The notes below the pieces were generated by a model, which was given only the letters and a program-made list of their open reading frames with translations, was not told the DNA's origin and did not search any database. The position numbers were made by a program, and so were the translations under genes. A stretch of 64,000 nt of DNA. Origin: Trichococcus collinsii (GTDB lineage: Bacteria; Bacillota; Bacilli; Lactobacillales; Aerococcaceae). The stretch is from contig NZ_FNQH01000008.1 in assembly GCF_900107505.1 (NCBI RefSeq), positions 24,654 to 88,653 on the forward strand. The letters are read 5' to 3'. Positions 49,865 to 59,713 of this stretch are shown here, piece after piece; the stretch's first letter is position 1, and the number at the start of each line of letters is the position of its first letter.

Positions 49865-50527
49865 ATGGGATTACTATTATTCGATTTTGACGGTACCTTG
49901 GCAGAAACATGCAAAATCAGCGAAATGGCTACAATGGATACATTTGAACAATTCGGCTATCCCGCCCCAACAGTTGAGCAACTGCGTGAGGATAGAGGGA
50001 AGCCCCATTTTGTGAAGTTTACCGGCTATCTGAAGCAGTATGCACTCTCTCCGGTCGAGCTGGATAAGCTGATGGAAGTCTTTTGGGACAAATACGAAAA
50101 ATATGAAAATATGCTGTTGGAACCATACGATTTATCGCGGGAGTCCTTGATGGAACTGAAAGGGAACGGGCACCATCTGGGTGTGATTTCGAACAAAGCA
50201 ACCAAAGCTTTGTTGCGCAGTCTTTCTGCAGTGGATCTGTTGGACCTGATGGAAGTGGTCATCGGATTGGAAAATATGGACCAGCACAAACCGAATCCGG
50301 AAGGCATCTTCACCGCTTGGGAGAAAATCCCGATGGCGAAAAAAGAAACCGTGATGATCGGTGATACCATCTATGATATGCAGATGGGCAAAATGGCAGG
50401 CATAAAGACCGTCGGCATCACCTGGGGAGGGAGTTCCGCCCAAACCTTGCGCGCGGAAAATCCCGATCGCATCGCCAACTGTTTTGTGGAACTGGAAATC
50501 ATCATCGCAAGTCTGCTTGATTCCTAA
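49865..50527 (+). CDS. HAD-family phosphatase (phosphoglycolate phosphatase/PpaX-like)
   Basis: A 220-residue HAD hydrolase: motif I LLFDFDGTLAETCK, motif II VISNKATK, motif III lysine in QHKPNPEG, motif IV MIGDTIYDMQMGKMAG. The all-helical cap between motifs I and II fits the phosphoglycolate/pyrophosphatase branch. It stands alone before rsmG with PurBox-like sites in its promoter, which suggests a nucleotide or pyrophosphate-related role. ATG at 49865 has AAGGGAAG upstream. Confidence 0.85.
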   Translation: MGLLLFDFDGTLAETCKISEMATMDTFEQFGYPAPTVEQLREDRGKPHFVKFTGYLKQYALSPVELDKLMEVFWDKYEKYENMLLEPYDLSRESLMELKGNGHHLGVISNKATKALLRSLSAVDLLDLMEVVIGLENMDQHKPNPEGIFTAWEKIPMAKKETVMIGDTIYDMQMGKMAGIKTVGITWGGSSAQTLRAENPDRIANCFVELEIIIASLLDS

Positions 50528-50538
50528 ATAGATTTTAA

Positions 50539-50577
50539 AAAGCCGCTGTCCTTTATTCGGGACGGCGGCTTTAATGT
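50539..50577 (+). terminator. Terminator of the HAD gene
   Basis: AAAGCCGCTGTCC pairs with GGGACGGCGGCTTT around a short loop. The T-run is short. Confidence 0.75.
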
Positions 50578-50663
50578 TGATTTAGCCCTTGTACAGACCG
50601 CTCTTTCAGGATAAAGTAGAGGAGTAGAAAAACAGACGAAGCCAACGATGAAAGGAAACACCT

Positions 50664-51380
50664 ATGAATCCAGAACAATTTGCTGAGGCCCTTGCCGAAA
50701 AAGGGATCCTTTTGAATGAAACGCAACTCGAACAATACGCAACTTATTTGCGCTTGTTGCGCGAATGGAACGAAAAAATCAACCTGACGGCCATCACCGA
50801 GCCGGATGAAGTCTATCTGAAGCATTTCTATGACTCGATTTCATTGGGATTCCATATGGATTTCACCCAAGAGGAAGTCACGCTTTGCGATGTCGGCGCT
50901 GGCGCCGGTTTTCCGAGCATCCCCCTCAAAATCGCCTTCCCGAAATTGCAGGTGACGATCGTGGACTCATTGAACAAACGGATCACCTTCCTGGAAACGC
51001 TGGTTTCCGAACTGGGTTTGACGGGGGTCTCTTGCTTCCATGACCGTGCTGAGACTTTTGGACAGAACAAGAAATTCCGCAGCCAATTCGATGTGGTGAC
51101 GGCGCGTGCGGTCGCGCGTTTGAGCGTCCTGAGCGAACTGTGTCTGCCTTTGGCGAAAAAAGGCGGGATTTTCGTGGCTATGAAAGCGGCAAGCACTGAA
51201 GAAGAGCTCCGCGATGCAGAGCGCGCCATCGCAACTCTGGGCGGCAAACTCGAAGAGGATATCTTTTTTGAACTGCCGAATGATGCAGGTGAACGCCACA
51301 TCGTGAAGATCAAGAAAACGAAAGAAACGCCGAAGACCTACCCGAGAAAAGCCGGGACACCGAACAAAAATCCATTGTAA
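50664..51380 (+). CDS. rsmG: 16S rRNA (guanine527-N7)-methyltransferase
   Basis: A 238-residue SAM-dependent methyltransferase (GidB). The SAM site is [18 protein letters not shown] near residue 75, and the TARAVARL motif follows near 150. The basic C-terminal tail is rich in Lys, Thr and Pro. It precedes parA-parB as in many Firmicutes; the noc gene often found between them is absent here. Confidence 0.96.
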   Translation: MNPEQFAEALAEKGILLNETQLEQYATYLRLLREWNEKINLTAITEPDEVYLKHFYDSISLGFHMDFTQEEVTLCDVGAGAGFPSIPLKIAFPKLQVTIVDSLNKRITFLETLVSELGLTGVSCFHDRAETFGQNKKFRSQFDVVTARAVARLSVLSELCLPLAKKGGIFVAMKAASTEEELRDAERAIATLGGKLEEDIFFELPNDAGERHIVKIKKTKETPKTYPRKAGTPNKNPL

Positions 51381-51392
51381 ATCGAAAAAGGA

Positions 51393-51436
51393 ACGGCCCG
51401 ACCGTCTGCTTCTTTGCAGGCAGGCCGGGCTTTTTG
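51393..51436 (+). terminator. rsmG terminator
   Basis: GGCCCG...TCTGC pairs with GCAGG...CGGGC and is followed by T5. Confidence 0.88.
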
Positions 51437-51505
51437 GATTTGAGATGCGAGCATAAAGTGATTTTATGGCATCGGTTTTATCTATCCTATATTTTTCCAA
51501 ATTTT

Positions 51506-51634
51506 TTTGTTACAATAGTCTGGTAAAGTTATAGCCTTTTTTATAAATAGACATACTGAGCGATAAATGATGATTCATTTTGAAGAAATGCGTAGGAGAA
51601 AAAGCGCAGGTATCGTTTTTTCTCTTTTTTTAGG
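51506..51634 (+). promoter_or_regulatory. parA promoter and hairpin leader
   Basis: An extended -10 TGTTACAAT (TACAAT 51509-51514) lies in a T-rich tract without a good -35. About 80 nt downstream AGAAAAAGCG pairs with CGTTTTTTCTC and is followed by T7 (51594-51634), a terminator-like hairpin ahead of parA. Confidence 0.6.
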
Positions 51635-51695
51635 CAAAAAAGTGGAACGGCGGCACAGCAGCTTCAAATGAACGACAGAAAGTGGAGGAGAACAG

Positions 51696-52460
51696 ATGGC
51701 ACGGATTATTGCAGTCGCAAATCAGAAAGGCGGCGTCGGAAAAACGACGACCACCGTCAATTTAGCAGCTTCTTTGGCCTACTTAGGCAAAAAAGTGTTA
51801 TTGATAGATAGTGATGCCCAAGGGAACGCCACCAGCGGACTCGGCATTTCAAAAGCAGATGTTGAAAAAGATATATATGATGTATTAGTGAACCAAGAGC
51901 CCATCGAGAATGTCATCAGAGAATCCTCGCGGGAAAATCTATGGGTCGTGCCTGCAACCATCCAATTGGCAGGGGCTGAAATCGAGTTGACGAATCAACC
52001 GCATCGTGAGGCGCGCCTTTATGATGCCGTGCAGTCGTTGCGTGACGAATACGACTTCATTTTCATCGATTGCCCGCCATCACTGGGGCATTTGACGATC
52101 AATGCTTTCACCGCCAGCGATTCGGTATTGATTCCGGTCCAGTGCGAGTACTATGCCTTGGAAGGGCTGAGCCAACTGTTGAACACCTTCCGCTTGGTTC
52201 AGAAGCATTTCAATAAGGACCTGAAATTGGAAGGGGTCTTATTGACGATGCTGGATGCCCGGACGAATCTCGGCTTCGAAGTCGTTGATGAAGTCAAAAA
52301 ATATTTCAAAGAGAAAGTATACAAGACAATCATTCCACGAAATGTCCGCTTATCCGAAGCGCCAAGCTATGGACAATCGATCGTTGACTATGATATCCGT
52401 TCAAAAGGAGCGGAAGTTTATCTTGAGTTGGCAAAGGAAGTGTTAGCAGATGGCGAATAA
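51696..52460 (+). CDS. parA: Chromosome-partitioning ATPase ParA (Soj)
   Basis: A 254-residue deviant Walker A ATPase (NQKGGVGKTTTTVNLAA at residues 9-25; Walker B FIFIDCPPSLGHLT). It works with ParB-parS to separate origins and, in Bacillus, controls DnaA activity. It overlaps parB by 11 bp. GGAGG precedes the ATG. Confidence 0.96.
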   Translation: MARIIAVANQKGGVGKTTTTVNLAASLAYLGKKVLLIDSDAQGNATSGLGISKADVEKDIYDVLVNQEPIENVIRESSRENLWVVPATIQLAGAEIELTNQPHREARLYDAVQSLRDEYDFIFIDCPPSLGHLTINAFTASDSVLIPVQCEYYALEGLSQLLNTFRLVQKHFNKDLKLEGVLLTMLDARTNLGFEVVDEVKKYFKEKVYKTIIPRNVRLSEAPSYGQSIVDYDIRSKGAEVYLELAKEVLADGE

Positions 52461-53343
52461 AAACAGCAAAGGGCTAGGACGCGGCATCGACGCGCTCTTC
52501 AGCAACTTTGAAGATATCGAGAAGATCGATGAAAAGACAGAAAAGGTACAGGAGATCCCTTTAGACGAGATCCGTCCCAACCCTTATCAGCCGCGGAAAA
52601 CCTTCGATGATTCGACTTTGCGGGAATTGGCTGACTCGATCATGCTGAACGGTGTCATCCAACCGGTCATCCTGCGCCAATCCAGCGTGAAAGGTTATGA
52701 AATCATTGCAGGCGAACGCCGCGTCCGCGCGTCCCGCTTGGCCGGCAAAACAACAATCCCGGCAATCGTCCGTGAATTTGACGAAACAGCAATGATCGAA
52801 GTCGCCATTCTGGAAAACCTGCAGCGTGAGGATCTGACTCCGCTGGAAGAGGCGGAAGGCTACCAAACCTTGATGAACAAGCTGAATCTTACGCAAGTGG
52901 ATGTAGCCCAAAGATTAGGGAAGAGCCGTCCGTATATTGCCAACCACCTGCGCTTGTTGAATCTGCCACAGGACGTTAAACGGATGCTGCAAGAGGGATT
53001 GGTCTCCATGGGGCAAGCCCGTACGCTTTTAGGCTTGAACGATGAATCGTTGATCAGTGAATTAGCGAAACGTGCTGCCGAAGAAGGCATCACTGTCCGA
53101 CATCTGGAATTGCTGGTCCAACAACTGAACAATCCTGGAGATGTCGCCAAAAAGACAACCAAGAAGAAAAAAGAAACGAAGCCAGTATACATCAAAGAGA
53201 GCGAAGAACGCTTGATGGACAAATTCGGGACATCCGTACAAATATCCAGCAAGGGCGAAAAAGGAAAAATCGAGATCGAATATCTTTCTCCAGCCGACCT
53301 GACCCGGATTTTGGATATCCTGCAAATTTCCCTGGACGATTAA
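52450..53343 (+). CDS. parB: Chromosome-partitioning protein ParB (Spo0J)
   Basis: A 297-residue CTPase clamp that loads at parS. The N-terminal domain contains NPYQPRKTFDD and the CTP-binding box GERRVRASRLAG with ENLQREDLTPLEEAEGY. The central helix-turn-helix (TQVDVAQRLGKSRPYIANHL) reads parS; the C-terminal part dimerises. Its binding sites are abundant in the left 4.4 kb of the window. Confidence 0.97.
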   Translation: MANKNSKGLGRGIDALFSNFEDIEKIDEKTEKVQEIPLDEIRPNPYQPRKTFDDSTLRELADSIMLNGVIQPVILRQSSVKGYEIIAGERRVRASRLAGKTTIPAIVREFDETAMIEVAILENLQREDLTPLEEAEGYQTLMNKLNLTQVDVAQRLGKSRPYIANHLRLLNLPQDVKRMLQEGLVSMGQARTLLGLNDESLISELAKRAAEEGITVRHLELLVQQLNNPGDVAKKTTKKKKETKPVYIKESEERLMDKFGTSVQISSKGEKGKIEIEYLSPADLTRILDILQISLDD

Positions 53344-53380
53344 GAATAGACGAAGACATCAGAAAGAGGTGCATCTAGCC

Positions 53381-53587
53381 TTGGTACAACAAGATTATGG
53401 ATTGCATGATGTGGTGGAAATGAAAAAACCGCATCCCTGCAAAAACAACTCATGGGAAATCATCCGAATGGGTATGGATATCCGGATCAAATGCCTGAAA
53501 TGCGGGCAGATGGTCATGATGCCGCGCCGTGAATTCGAGAAAAAAATGAAAAAAGTACTGACTAAGGCAGAAGAAACTGTCGAATAA
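53381..53587 (+). CDS. DUF951 family protein (YyzM-like)
   Basis: A 68-residue protein: DYGLHDVVEMKKPHPCKNNSWEI and IRIKCLKCGQMVMMPRREFEKK. Cysteines in HPC and CLKCG could hold a metal. DUF951 genes sit beside parB and ychF in many Firmicutes; function is unknown. The start is probably TTG at 53381, with AGAGG upstream; an in-frame GTG at 53369 overlaps that site. Confidence 0.88.
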   Translation: MVQQDYGLHDVVEMKKPHPCKNNSWEIIRMGMDIRIKCLKCGQMVMMPRREFEKKMKKVLTKAEETVE

Positions 53588-53638
53588 GTCTTTGAAGGAA
53601 TAAATATTAGCAATATTAAGTGGAAAGAGTGTGAAGAA

Positions 53639-54739
53639 ATGTCATTAACAGCAGGAATCGTAGGATTACCGAACGTCGGGAAATCCACTTTGTTCAACGC
53701 CATCACCAAAGCGGGAGTGGAAGCGGCAAACTACCCATTCGCGACGATCGACCCAAATGTCGGAGTAGTCGAAGTTCCCGATGAACGTTTGAATAAATTA
53801 ACAGAATTGGTGAAACCCAAAAAAACCGTCCCGACAACTTTTGAATTCACGGATATCGCCGGAATAGTAAAAGGCGCCAGCAAAGGAGAAGGTCTAGGGA
53901 ATAAATTCTTGGCCAACATCCGCCAAGTGGATGCCATCTGTCACGTCGTGCGTTGTTTCGAAGACGATAACATCACACACGTCAGCGGTAAAGTGGATCC
54001 ATTGGATGATGTCGAAACCATCAACTTGGAACTGATTTTTGCAGACTTGGAATCCATAGAGAAACGTTACACACGTATCAGCAAAATTGCACGCACAAAG
54101 GACAAAGATGCTGTTTATGAATTAGCGATATTGGATAAAATCAAAGAAACGCTGGAAGCTGGTAAATCCGCACGTACCATCGAATTTACACCGGAAGAAG
54201 AAGTGTACGTGAAAAACCTGTTCCTTTTGACGACAAAACCTGTTCTTTATGTCGCAAACATCTCCGAAGAGGACGTAATAGCCGGCGGAGACAATGAAAT
54301 GGTGAAAATTGTCCGCGATTTTGCAGCAACAGAAGGTGCAGAGGTTGTTACCGTCTGTGCCCGTATCGAAGAAGAAGTGGCTGAATTGGATGATGAAGAA
54401 AAAGCTGAATTCCTTTCTGAGTTGGGCATCGAACAATCCGGGCTTGATCAATTGATCCAAAAAGCTTACACGCTGCTTGGCTTGGGAACATACTTCACAG
54501 CAGGCGAAAAAGAGGTCCGTGCCTGGACGTTCAGACTAGGGATGAAAGCGCCGCAGACAGCCGGAATCATCCATTCCGACTTCGAACGCGGCTTCATCCG
54601 TGCCGAAACAGTATCTTACAATGACCTGTTGGCTTACGGCAGTATGCAAGCAGCCAAAGAAGCAGGGAAAGTAAGACTTGAAGGAAAAGACTACGTAGTC
54701 CAAGACGGCGACGTAATGGAATTCAGATTCAACGTATAA
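53639..54739 (+). CDS. ychF: Redox-regulated ATPase YchF
   Basis: A 366-residue Obg-family P-loop protein that prefers ATP. The P-loop is GLPNVGKSTLFNAIT, switch II DIAGIVKGASKGEGLGN; a coiled coil follows and a C-terminal TGS domain (ending GDVMEFRFNV). It associates with ribosomes and affects translation and stress responses. It follows DUF951 after 51 bp. A subtype A repeat begins 12 bp after the stop. Confidence 0.96.
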   Translation: MSLTAGIVGLPNVGKSTLFNAITKAGVEAANYPFATIDPNVGVVEVPDERLNKLTELVKPKKTVPTTFEFTDIAGIVKGASKGEGLGNKFLANIRQVDAICHVVRCFEDDNITHVSGKVDPLDDVETINLELIFADLESIEKRYTRISKIARTKDKDAVYELAILDKIKETLEAGKSARTIEFTPEEEVYVKNLFLLTTKPVLYVANISEEDVIAGGDNEMVKIVRDFAATEGAEVVTVCARIEEEVAELDDEEKAEFLSELGIEQSGLDQLIQKAYTLLGLGTYFTAGEKEVRAWTFRLGMKAPQTAGIIHSDFERGFIRAETVSYNDLLAYGSMQAAKEAGKVRLEGKDYVVQDGDVMEFRFNV

Positions 54740-54750
54740 GAGGATGTGAT

Positions 54751-54847
54751 GATTCGCGTTTAGATACCCGGACGTTGGAGCACCCAGCGAAGTGAACCTC
54801 TTTTGTTCACTACGCTGGGTGTGAAACGGGAGCGGTAGCTGCGAATC
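54751..54847 (+). repeat. Structured intergenic repeat, subtype A (after ychF)
   Basis: Nearly identical to 41844-41940, the only difference inside the element being GGTAGCT for GGTATCT. It is again placed shortly after a stop codon and preceded by AGGATGTGAT. Confidence 0.9.
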
Positions 54848-54870
54848 AGAACTCAACTAAAGGATACGAT

Positions 54871-54967
54871 GAAATGCGGGAGGGGATGAGCACTAAGAGG
54901 ACATTACGAGAACGGCCGAAGTTTGTCCGTGACGTAATGTCAGCTTAGGCGGAATCCCCTGCATTTC
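54871..54967 (+). repeat. Structured intergenic repeat, subtype B (after ychF)
   Basis: Outer stem GAAATGC/GCATTTC, bulge GGG instead of GTTT, AGGGGAT/ATCCCCT, GAGCAC, CTAAG/CTTAG and GACATTACG/CGTAATGTC. Tail CAGAGTTCAACTA. Outer stems differ fully from the copy at 41966 while pairing is kept. Confidence 0.9.
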
Positions 54968-54991
54968 AGAGTTCAACTATAAGAGTGTAAT

Positions 54992-55018
54992 GAATCCTGA
55001 GCTCAGACTCTAGGATTC
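54992..55018 (+). repeat. Mini form of the structured repeat (outer stem only)
   Basis: GAATCCT pairs with AGGATTC around a 13-nt loop, followed by CAGAAC as in the longer copies. The inner domains are missing. Confidence 0.6.
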
Positions 55019-55089
55019 AGAACCGTTCTAAAAATGGATTCACAACACGTTTGAACAGGATGCGCATGTAATCAAGGGAGGATTTACCA

Positions 55090-55776
55090 TTGGAAGAAAC
55101 GAAGAGCGTTGAACAAATGAAGTTCGAAAACAAAGCGTTATGGCAGAGTTTGACAAAAAGAAATGAACAATACATGCTGGGGCTGGACAGAACCTTGAGA
55201 GCTGCAAACCTGGAAGAGGGGCGCAGAGAGGAAATATACAACAAAATGATGAGGGAATTGTTGGACGCCCAAAAAACCGGTAAAACTGCCCGCCAATTAT
55301 ACGGCACAGTGTCTGAGTGCGCATCAAACATCTTGGTCAATCCGACAGATAATGAAGTTAAAGTCCGTTCGACTGATTGGTTGATCGCTTTGGATGGCGG
55401 CTTATTGCTGGGGTCTCTTTTTGCGATGATTTCAGGCGTTTCCTTGCTGACCAACAGTGGCGAAGACGTAATCGGAATGGGTCTGATCAGCTTGATCCTC
55501 AACTTTATCGTAGGCGGCATCGCCATGCTCATCATTTCCAAATACACGCCGAATCCGGATGCACCCAAAGGCGAAAAAGGTTTCGGGAAATACGTCTTTG
55601 CGACGACGGGCGCTATGCTGCTTTGGATGCTTATCATGACTGTTTCCATGATGCTTATCCCAGCCACAATCAATATCGCTTTGCCTGCATGGTTATACCT
55701 TGGAATCGCGGGTGTAGGTTTTGCTGCAAAAGTTTATCTGAAGAAAAAATATCATATCGTGGGCGGCATTTTGTAG
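55090..55776 (+). CDS. DUF1129 family membrane protein
   Basis: A 228-residue protein with a soluble, charged N-terminal part (about 1-95) and about four membrane segments (around 97-120, 125-150, 172-195, 198-215). The order, with TARQLYGTVSECA before the first segment, is typical of the DUF1129 family found in Lactobacillales. Function unknown. The start is TTG with GGGAGG upstream. It is separated from ychF by the repeat block. Confidence 0.82.
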   Translation: MEETKSVEQMKFENKALWQSLTKRNEQYMLGLDRTLRAANLEEGRREEIYNKMMRELLDAQKTGKTARQLYGTVSECASNILVNPTDNEVKVRSTDWLIALDGGLLLGSLFAMISGVSLLTNSGEDVIGMGLISLILNFIVGGIAMLIISKYTPNPDAPKGEKGFGKYVFATTGAMLLWMLIMTVSMMLIPATINIALPAWLYLGIAGVGFAAKVYLKKKYHIVGGIL

Positions 55777-55791
55777 GCCGTCAATTGGTGG

Positions 55792-55830
55792 AGGCCGAGA
55801 TGCAAATATAACTTGTATCTCGGCTATTTT
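55792..55830 (+). terminator. Terminator of the DUF1129 gene
   Basis: GCCGAGATGCAA pairs with TTGTATCTCGGC (one G-T pair) and is followed by TATTTTCG. Confidence 0.78.
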
Positions 55831-55883
55831 CGTATATTGACAGAAAAAAACTGTAGAGGAATCCCTGGATGTAAACGCAAGTG

Positions 55884-56002
55884 CTAATTCCGAACGTTTC
55901 GGCGGTTTCGAATTGGGAGTATTCGATAAAAACGCTTCTATATGAGAAATGTATGATAAAGGGAGGTTTGCGCTTGACGTAGGTTGTTGGTGGTGGTATT
56001 TT
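55884..56002 (+). promoter_or_regulatory. guaB promoter with PurBox-like site
   Basis: A PurBox-like TAATTCCGAACGTTT has CCGAAC at 55890-55895. A promoter candidate further on is TTGACG (55974-55979), 17-bp spacer, TATTTT (55997-56002). The distance between them (about 80 bp) is similar to upstream PurR-type control regions. Confidence 0.6.
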
Positions 56003-56004
56003 AG

Positions 56005-57531
<1,527 letters not shown>

Positions 57532-57543
57532 GCGCACGAAATA

Positions 57544-57580
57544 AAATGTTCGGGACACTGTTCCCGGGCATTTTTTTTAT
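57544..57580 (+). terminator. guaB terminator
   Basis: AAATG-CGGGA pairs with TCCCG-CATTT with small bulges, followed by T8. Confidence 0.85.
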
Positions 57581-57603
57581 GTTCACGGTTTGTCGGAGCT
57601 TTC

Positions 57604-57612
57604 TGATATAAT
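57604..57612 (+). promoter_or_regulatory. Promoter of the two-component system
   Basis: TGATATAAT gives a consensus -10 with TGn extension; the -35 is poor. It lies 97 bp before the regulator gene. Confidence 0.65.
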
Positions 57613-57708
57613 TAAAATGGAATTTCTTTATGCTTCCTTAAGCAAAAATTTAGAAGAATTTGGTACGATGAGGGAAAATATATATTTTTGGGAAAGGGTT
57701 GTCCTAAT

Positions 57709-58401
57709 ATGAATAAAGTTTTGATCGTCGATGACGACAGGGAAATCGTGGATTTACTGAGCATCTATTGCAAAAATGAAGGGTACGAACCGATAAAGGC
57801 CTATGACGGCACCGATGCTTTCCAGAAGCTTGAGGAAAACGCGGACATCCAACTGATTATTTTGGATGTGATGATGCCAAAAAAAGACGGCATATCGGTG
57901 GTGAGGGAGTTGCGGGAACAGAATAATCCGATCCCGATTCTGATGTTGAGCGCCAAATCCACAGACATGGATAAAATCCAAGGATTGACGACAGGTGCGG
58001 ACGATTACGTTTCCAAGCCGTTCAACCCGCTGGAAGTAATGGCCCGCATCAAATCGCTGTTGCGCCGGACGAATATGCAAGTGGACGCTTCAGAGGTGGA
58101 CTCCATTGAGATAGGCCCGCTAATCATCAAGAAGGATTCCCATGAAGTCAAGACACTGAACGGAAAGAGCATCCAATTGACCGCGCTGGAATTCGGCATC
58201 CTACATTTATTGGCGAGTCATCCGAATCGCGTCTTCAGTGCCGATGAGATTTTTGAACGTGTTTGGCAACAGGAAAGTATCGTATCGGCCAAAACTGTGA
58301 TGGTACATGTGAGCCATCTTCGCGATAAAATTGAAGAGGCTACAGGCGGTGAGAAAGTCATCCAGACAGTATGGGGTGTAGGCTATAAGATTGGGGAATA
58401 G
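57709..58401 (+). CDS. OmpR-family response regulator (VanR-like)
   Basis: A 230-residue regulator. The receiver domain has the acidic pair in VLIVDDDRE, the phosphorylated Asp53 in LIILDVMMPKKDG, and the KPF switch lysine. The C-terminal winged helix ends in VWGVGYKIGE. ATG at 57709 fits the family. It is followed by its sensor kinase after 56 bp. Similarity to VanR is by general pattern only, not proof of glycopeptide response. Confidence 0.92.
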   Translation: MNKVLIVDDDREIVDLLSIYCKNEGYEPIKAYDGTDAFQKLEENADIQLIILDVMMPKKDGISVVRELREQNNPIPILMLSAKSTDMDKIQGLTTGADDYVSKPFNPLEVMARIKSLLRRTNMQVDASEVDSIEIGPLIIKKDSHEVKTLNGKSIQLTALEFGILHLLASHPNRVFSADEIFERVWQQESIVSAKTVMVHVSHLRDKIEEATGGEKVIQTVWGVGYKIGE

Positions 58402-58457
58402 GCAGACTTATATACAGGCTGACCTGGGAAAATCAGCTGATTCGGGAGGGTGCAACT

Positions 58458-59597
58458 TTGTTTAACAAGTTGAAGAAGAAAGAATTGAGTGAACTCGTTT
58501 TTGAAGGGGCCTTGACGCTCGGCATCGTCTATCTGCTCTACATCGGGATGGAGCTGATGTTTACCCGGCTGGTCGCGACTCCTCCCGCTTTCTTGAGGGA
58601 AATCCCCTCCTTAAGACGATTCGTAATGGTGGTTGACGCATTTCTGACCATTTACGATAATGTTTTCCAATGGATAGCAGCGATTTTTGCGGCTATCTTC
58701 ACCGGGTGGCGTTTGGCCAGGAGATACAAGCAGATGCAGCTGACGCATATCCTGGACGAGTTGCATTATATCGCAGCGGGGCACTTCGATCATCGGATTG
58801 ATGCAAACAATGCTGGCAGCTATGTTGATGTTGTGGATAGCATCAATACGCTGGTGGAGAGCACGGTCCAAGCGATGGCAGAGGAACGGAAAATTGAGCA
58901 ATCGAAAGATGAATTGATCACGAACGTCAGTCACGATATCCGCACCCCTTTGACTTCCATCATAGGCTATTTAGGGTTGATAGAGGACAAGCAATTCACG
59001 AGTGAAGAGGATGCTTTGCGTTATATCCATATCGCTTATACAAAGGCACTGCAGATGAAGGTGCTTGTCGATGATCTTTTCGAGTACACGAAAGTGCGGC
59101 AACCGACGACTCCGCTGCTGTTGAAGACAATCAATATGGGGAACTTTTTGGAGCAGATCGTCGCAGATTATGAACTGGAGTCGCGCAAACGCCATATGGA
59201 GACCGAAGTGATCATGAAGACGAGTCCTTTGATGATCGAAATGGATGTCGATAAAATGGCCCGTGTCTTCAATAATCTCATTTCCAATGCCCTCAAGTAT
59301 GCGCATGGCGGCACTTGGGTCCATATCGAAGCGGAAAAGATAGGTTCTGAGGTGATTGTTGCCGTGAAAAATAACGGGGAACGTATCCCTGAAGAATCGC
59401 TGCAGGAATTGTTCGGTCGCTTCTATCGGGTGGAAAATTCCCGTTCGAAAGAAACCGGTGGGGCTGGCCTTGGGCTGGCGATCGCCCAAAGCATCGTCAC
59501 ACTTCATGGCGGGTATATCTATGCGGAATCGGATGAGACGGAAACCAAATTCGTGCTACATCTCCCTTTGAAGCAGACTCCGCCGGTTAAGGAATAA
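58458..59597 (+). CDS. Sensor histidine kinase (VanS-like)
   Basis: A 379-residue membrane kinase with two N-terminal membrane segments (about 17-38 and 68-85) and a short external loop, so ligand sensing may occur in or near the membrane. A HAMP-like linker leads to HisKA with the phosphorylated histidine in NVSHDIRTPLTS (His159). The HATPase domain contains NLISNALKYA and GGAGLGLAIAQSIV. The start is TTG with GGGAGGG upstream. Partner of the regulator just before it. Confidence 0.92.
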   Translation: MFNKLKKKELSELVFEGALTLGIVYLLYIGMELMFTRLVATPPAFLREIPSLRRFVMVVDAFLTIYDNVFQWIAAIFAAIFTGWRLARRYKQMQLTHILDELHYIAAGHFDHRIDANNAGSYVDVVDSINTLVESTVQAMAEERKIEQSKDELITNVSHDIRTPLTSIIGYLGLIEDKQFTSEEDALRYIHIAYTKALQMKVLVDDLFEYTKVRQPTTPLLLKTINMGNFLEQIVADYELESRKRHMETEVIMKTSPLMIEMDVDKMARVFNNLISNALKYAHGGTWVHIEAEKIGSEVIVAVKNNGERIPEESLQELFGRFYRVENSRSKETGGAGLGLAIAQSIVTLHGGYIYAESDETETKFVLHLPLKQTPPVKE

Positions 59598-59599
59598 GG

Positions 59600-59632
59600 A
59601 ACGTACGCTTTCTGGGTACGTTCCTTTTTTTG
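59600..59632 (+). terminator. Terminator of the two-component system
   Basis: GGAACGTAC pairs with GTACGTTCC around an 8-nt loop, followed by T7. Confidence 0.9.
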
Positions 59633-59633
59633 G

Positions 59634-59662
59634 TTGTCTTTTTATACTATTTCCGCTAACAT
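59634..59662 (+). promoter_or_regulatory. Promoter of the D,D-carboxypeptidase gene
   Basis: TTGTCT (59634-59639), 17-bp spacer, TAACAT (59657-59662). The -35 overlaps the end of the upstream terminator T-run. Confidence 0.55.
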
Positions 59663-59713
59663 AGAAGGGTATATGAACTGAATGAAATGACTGATTGGAG
59701 ATAACTACAAACA

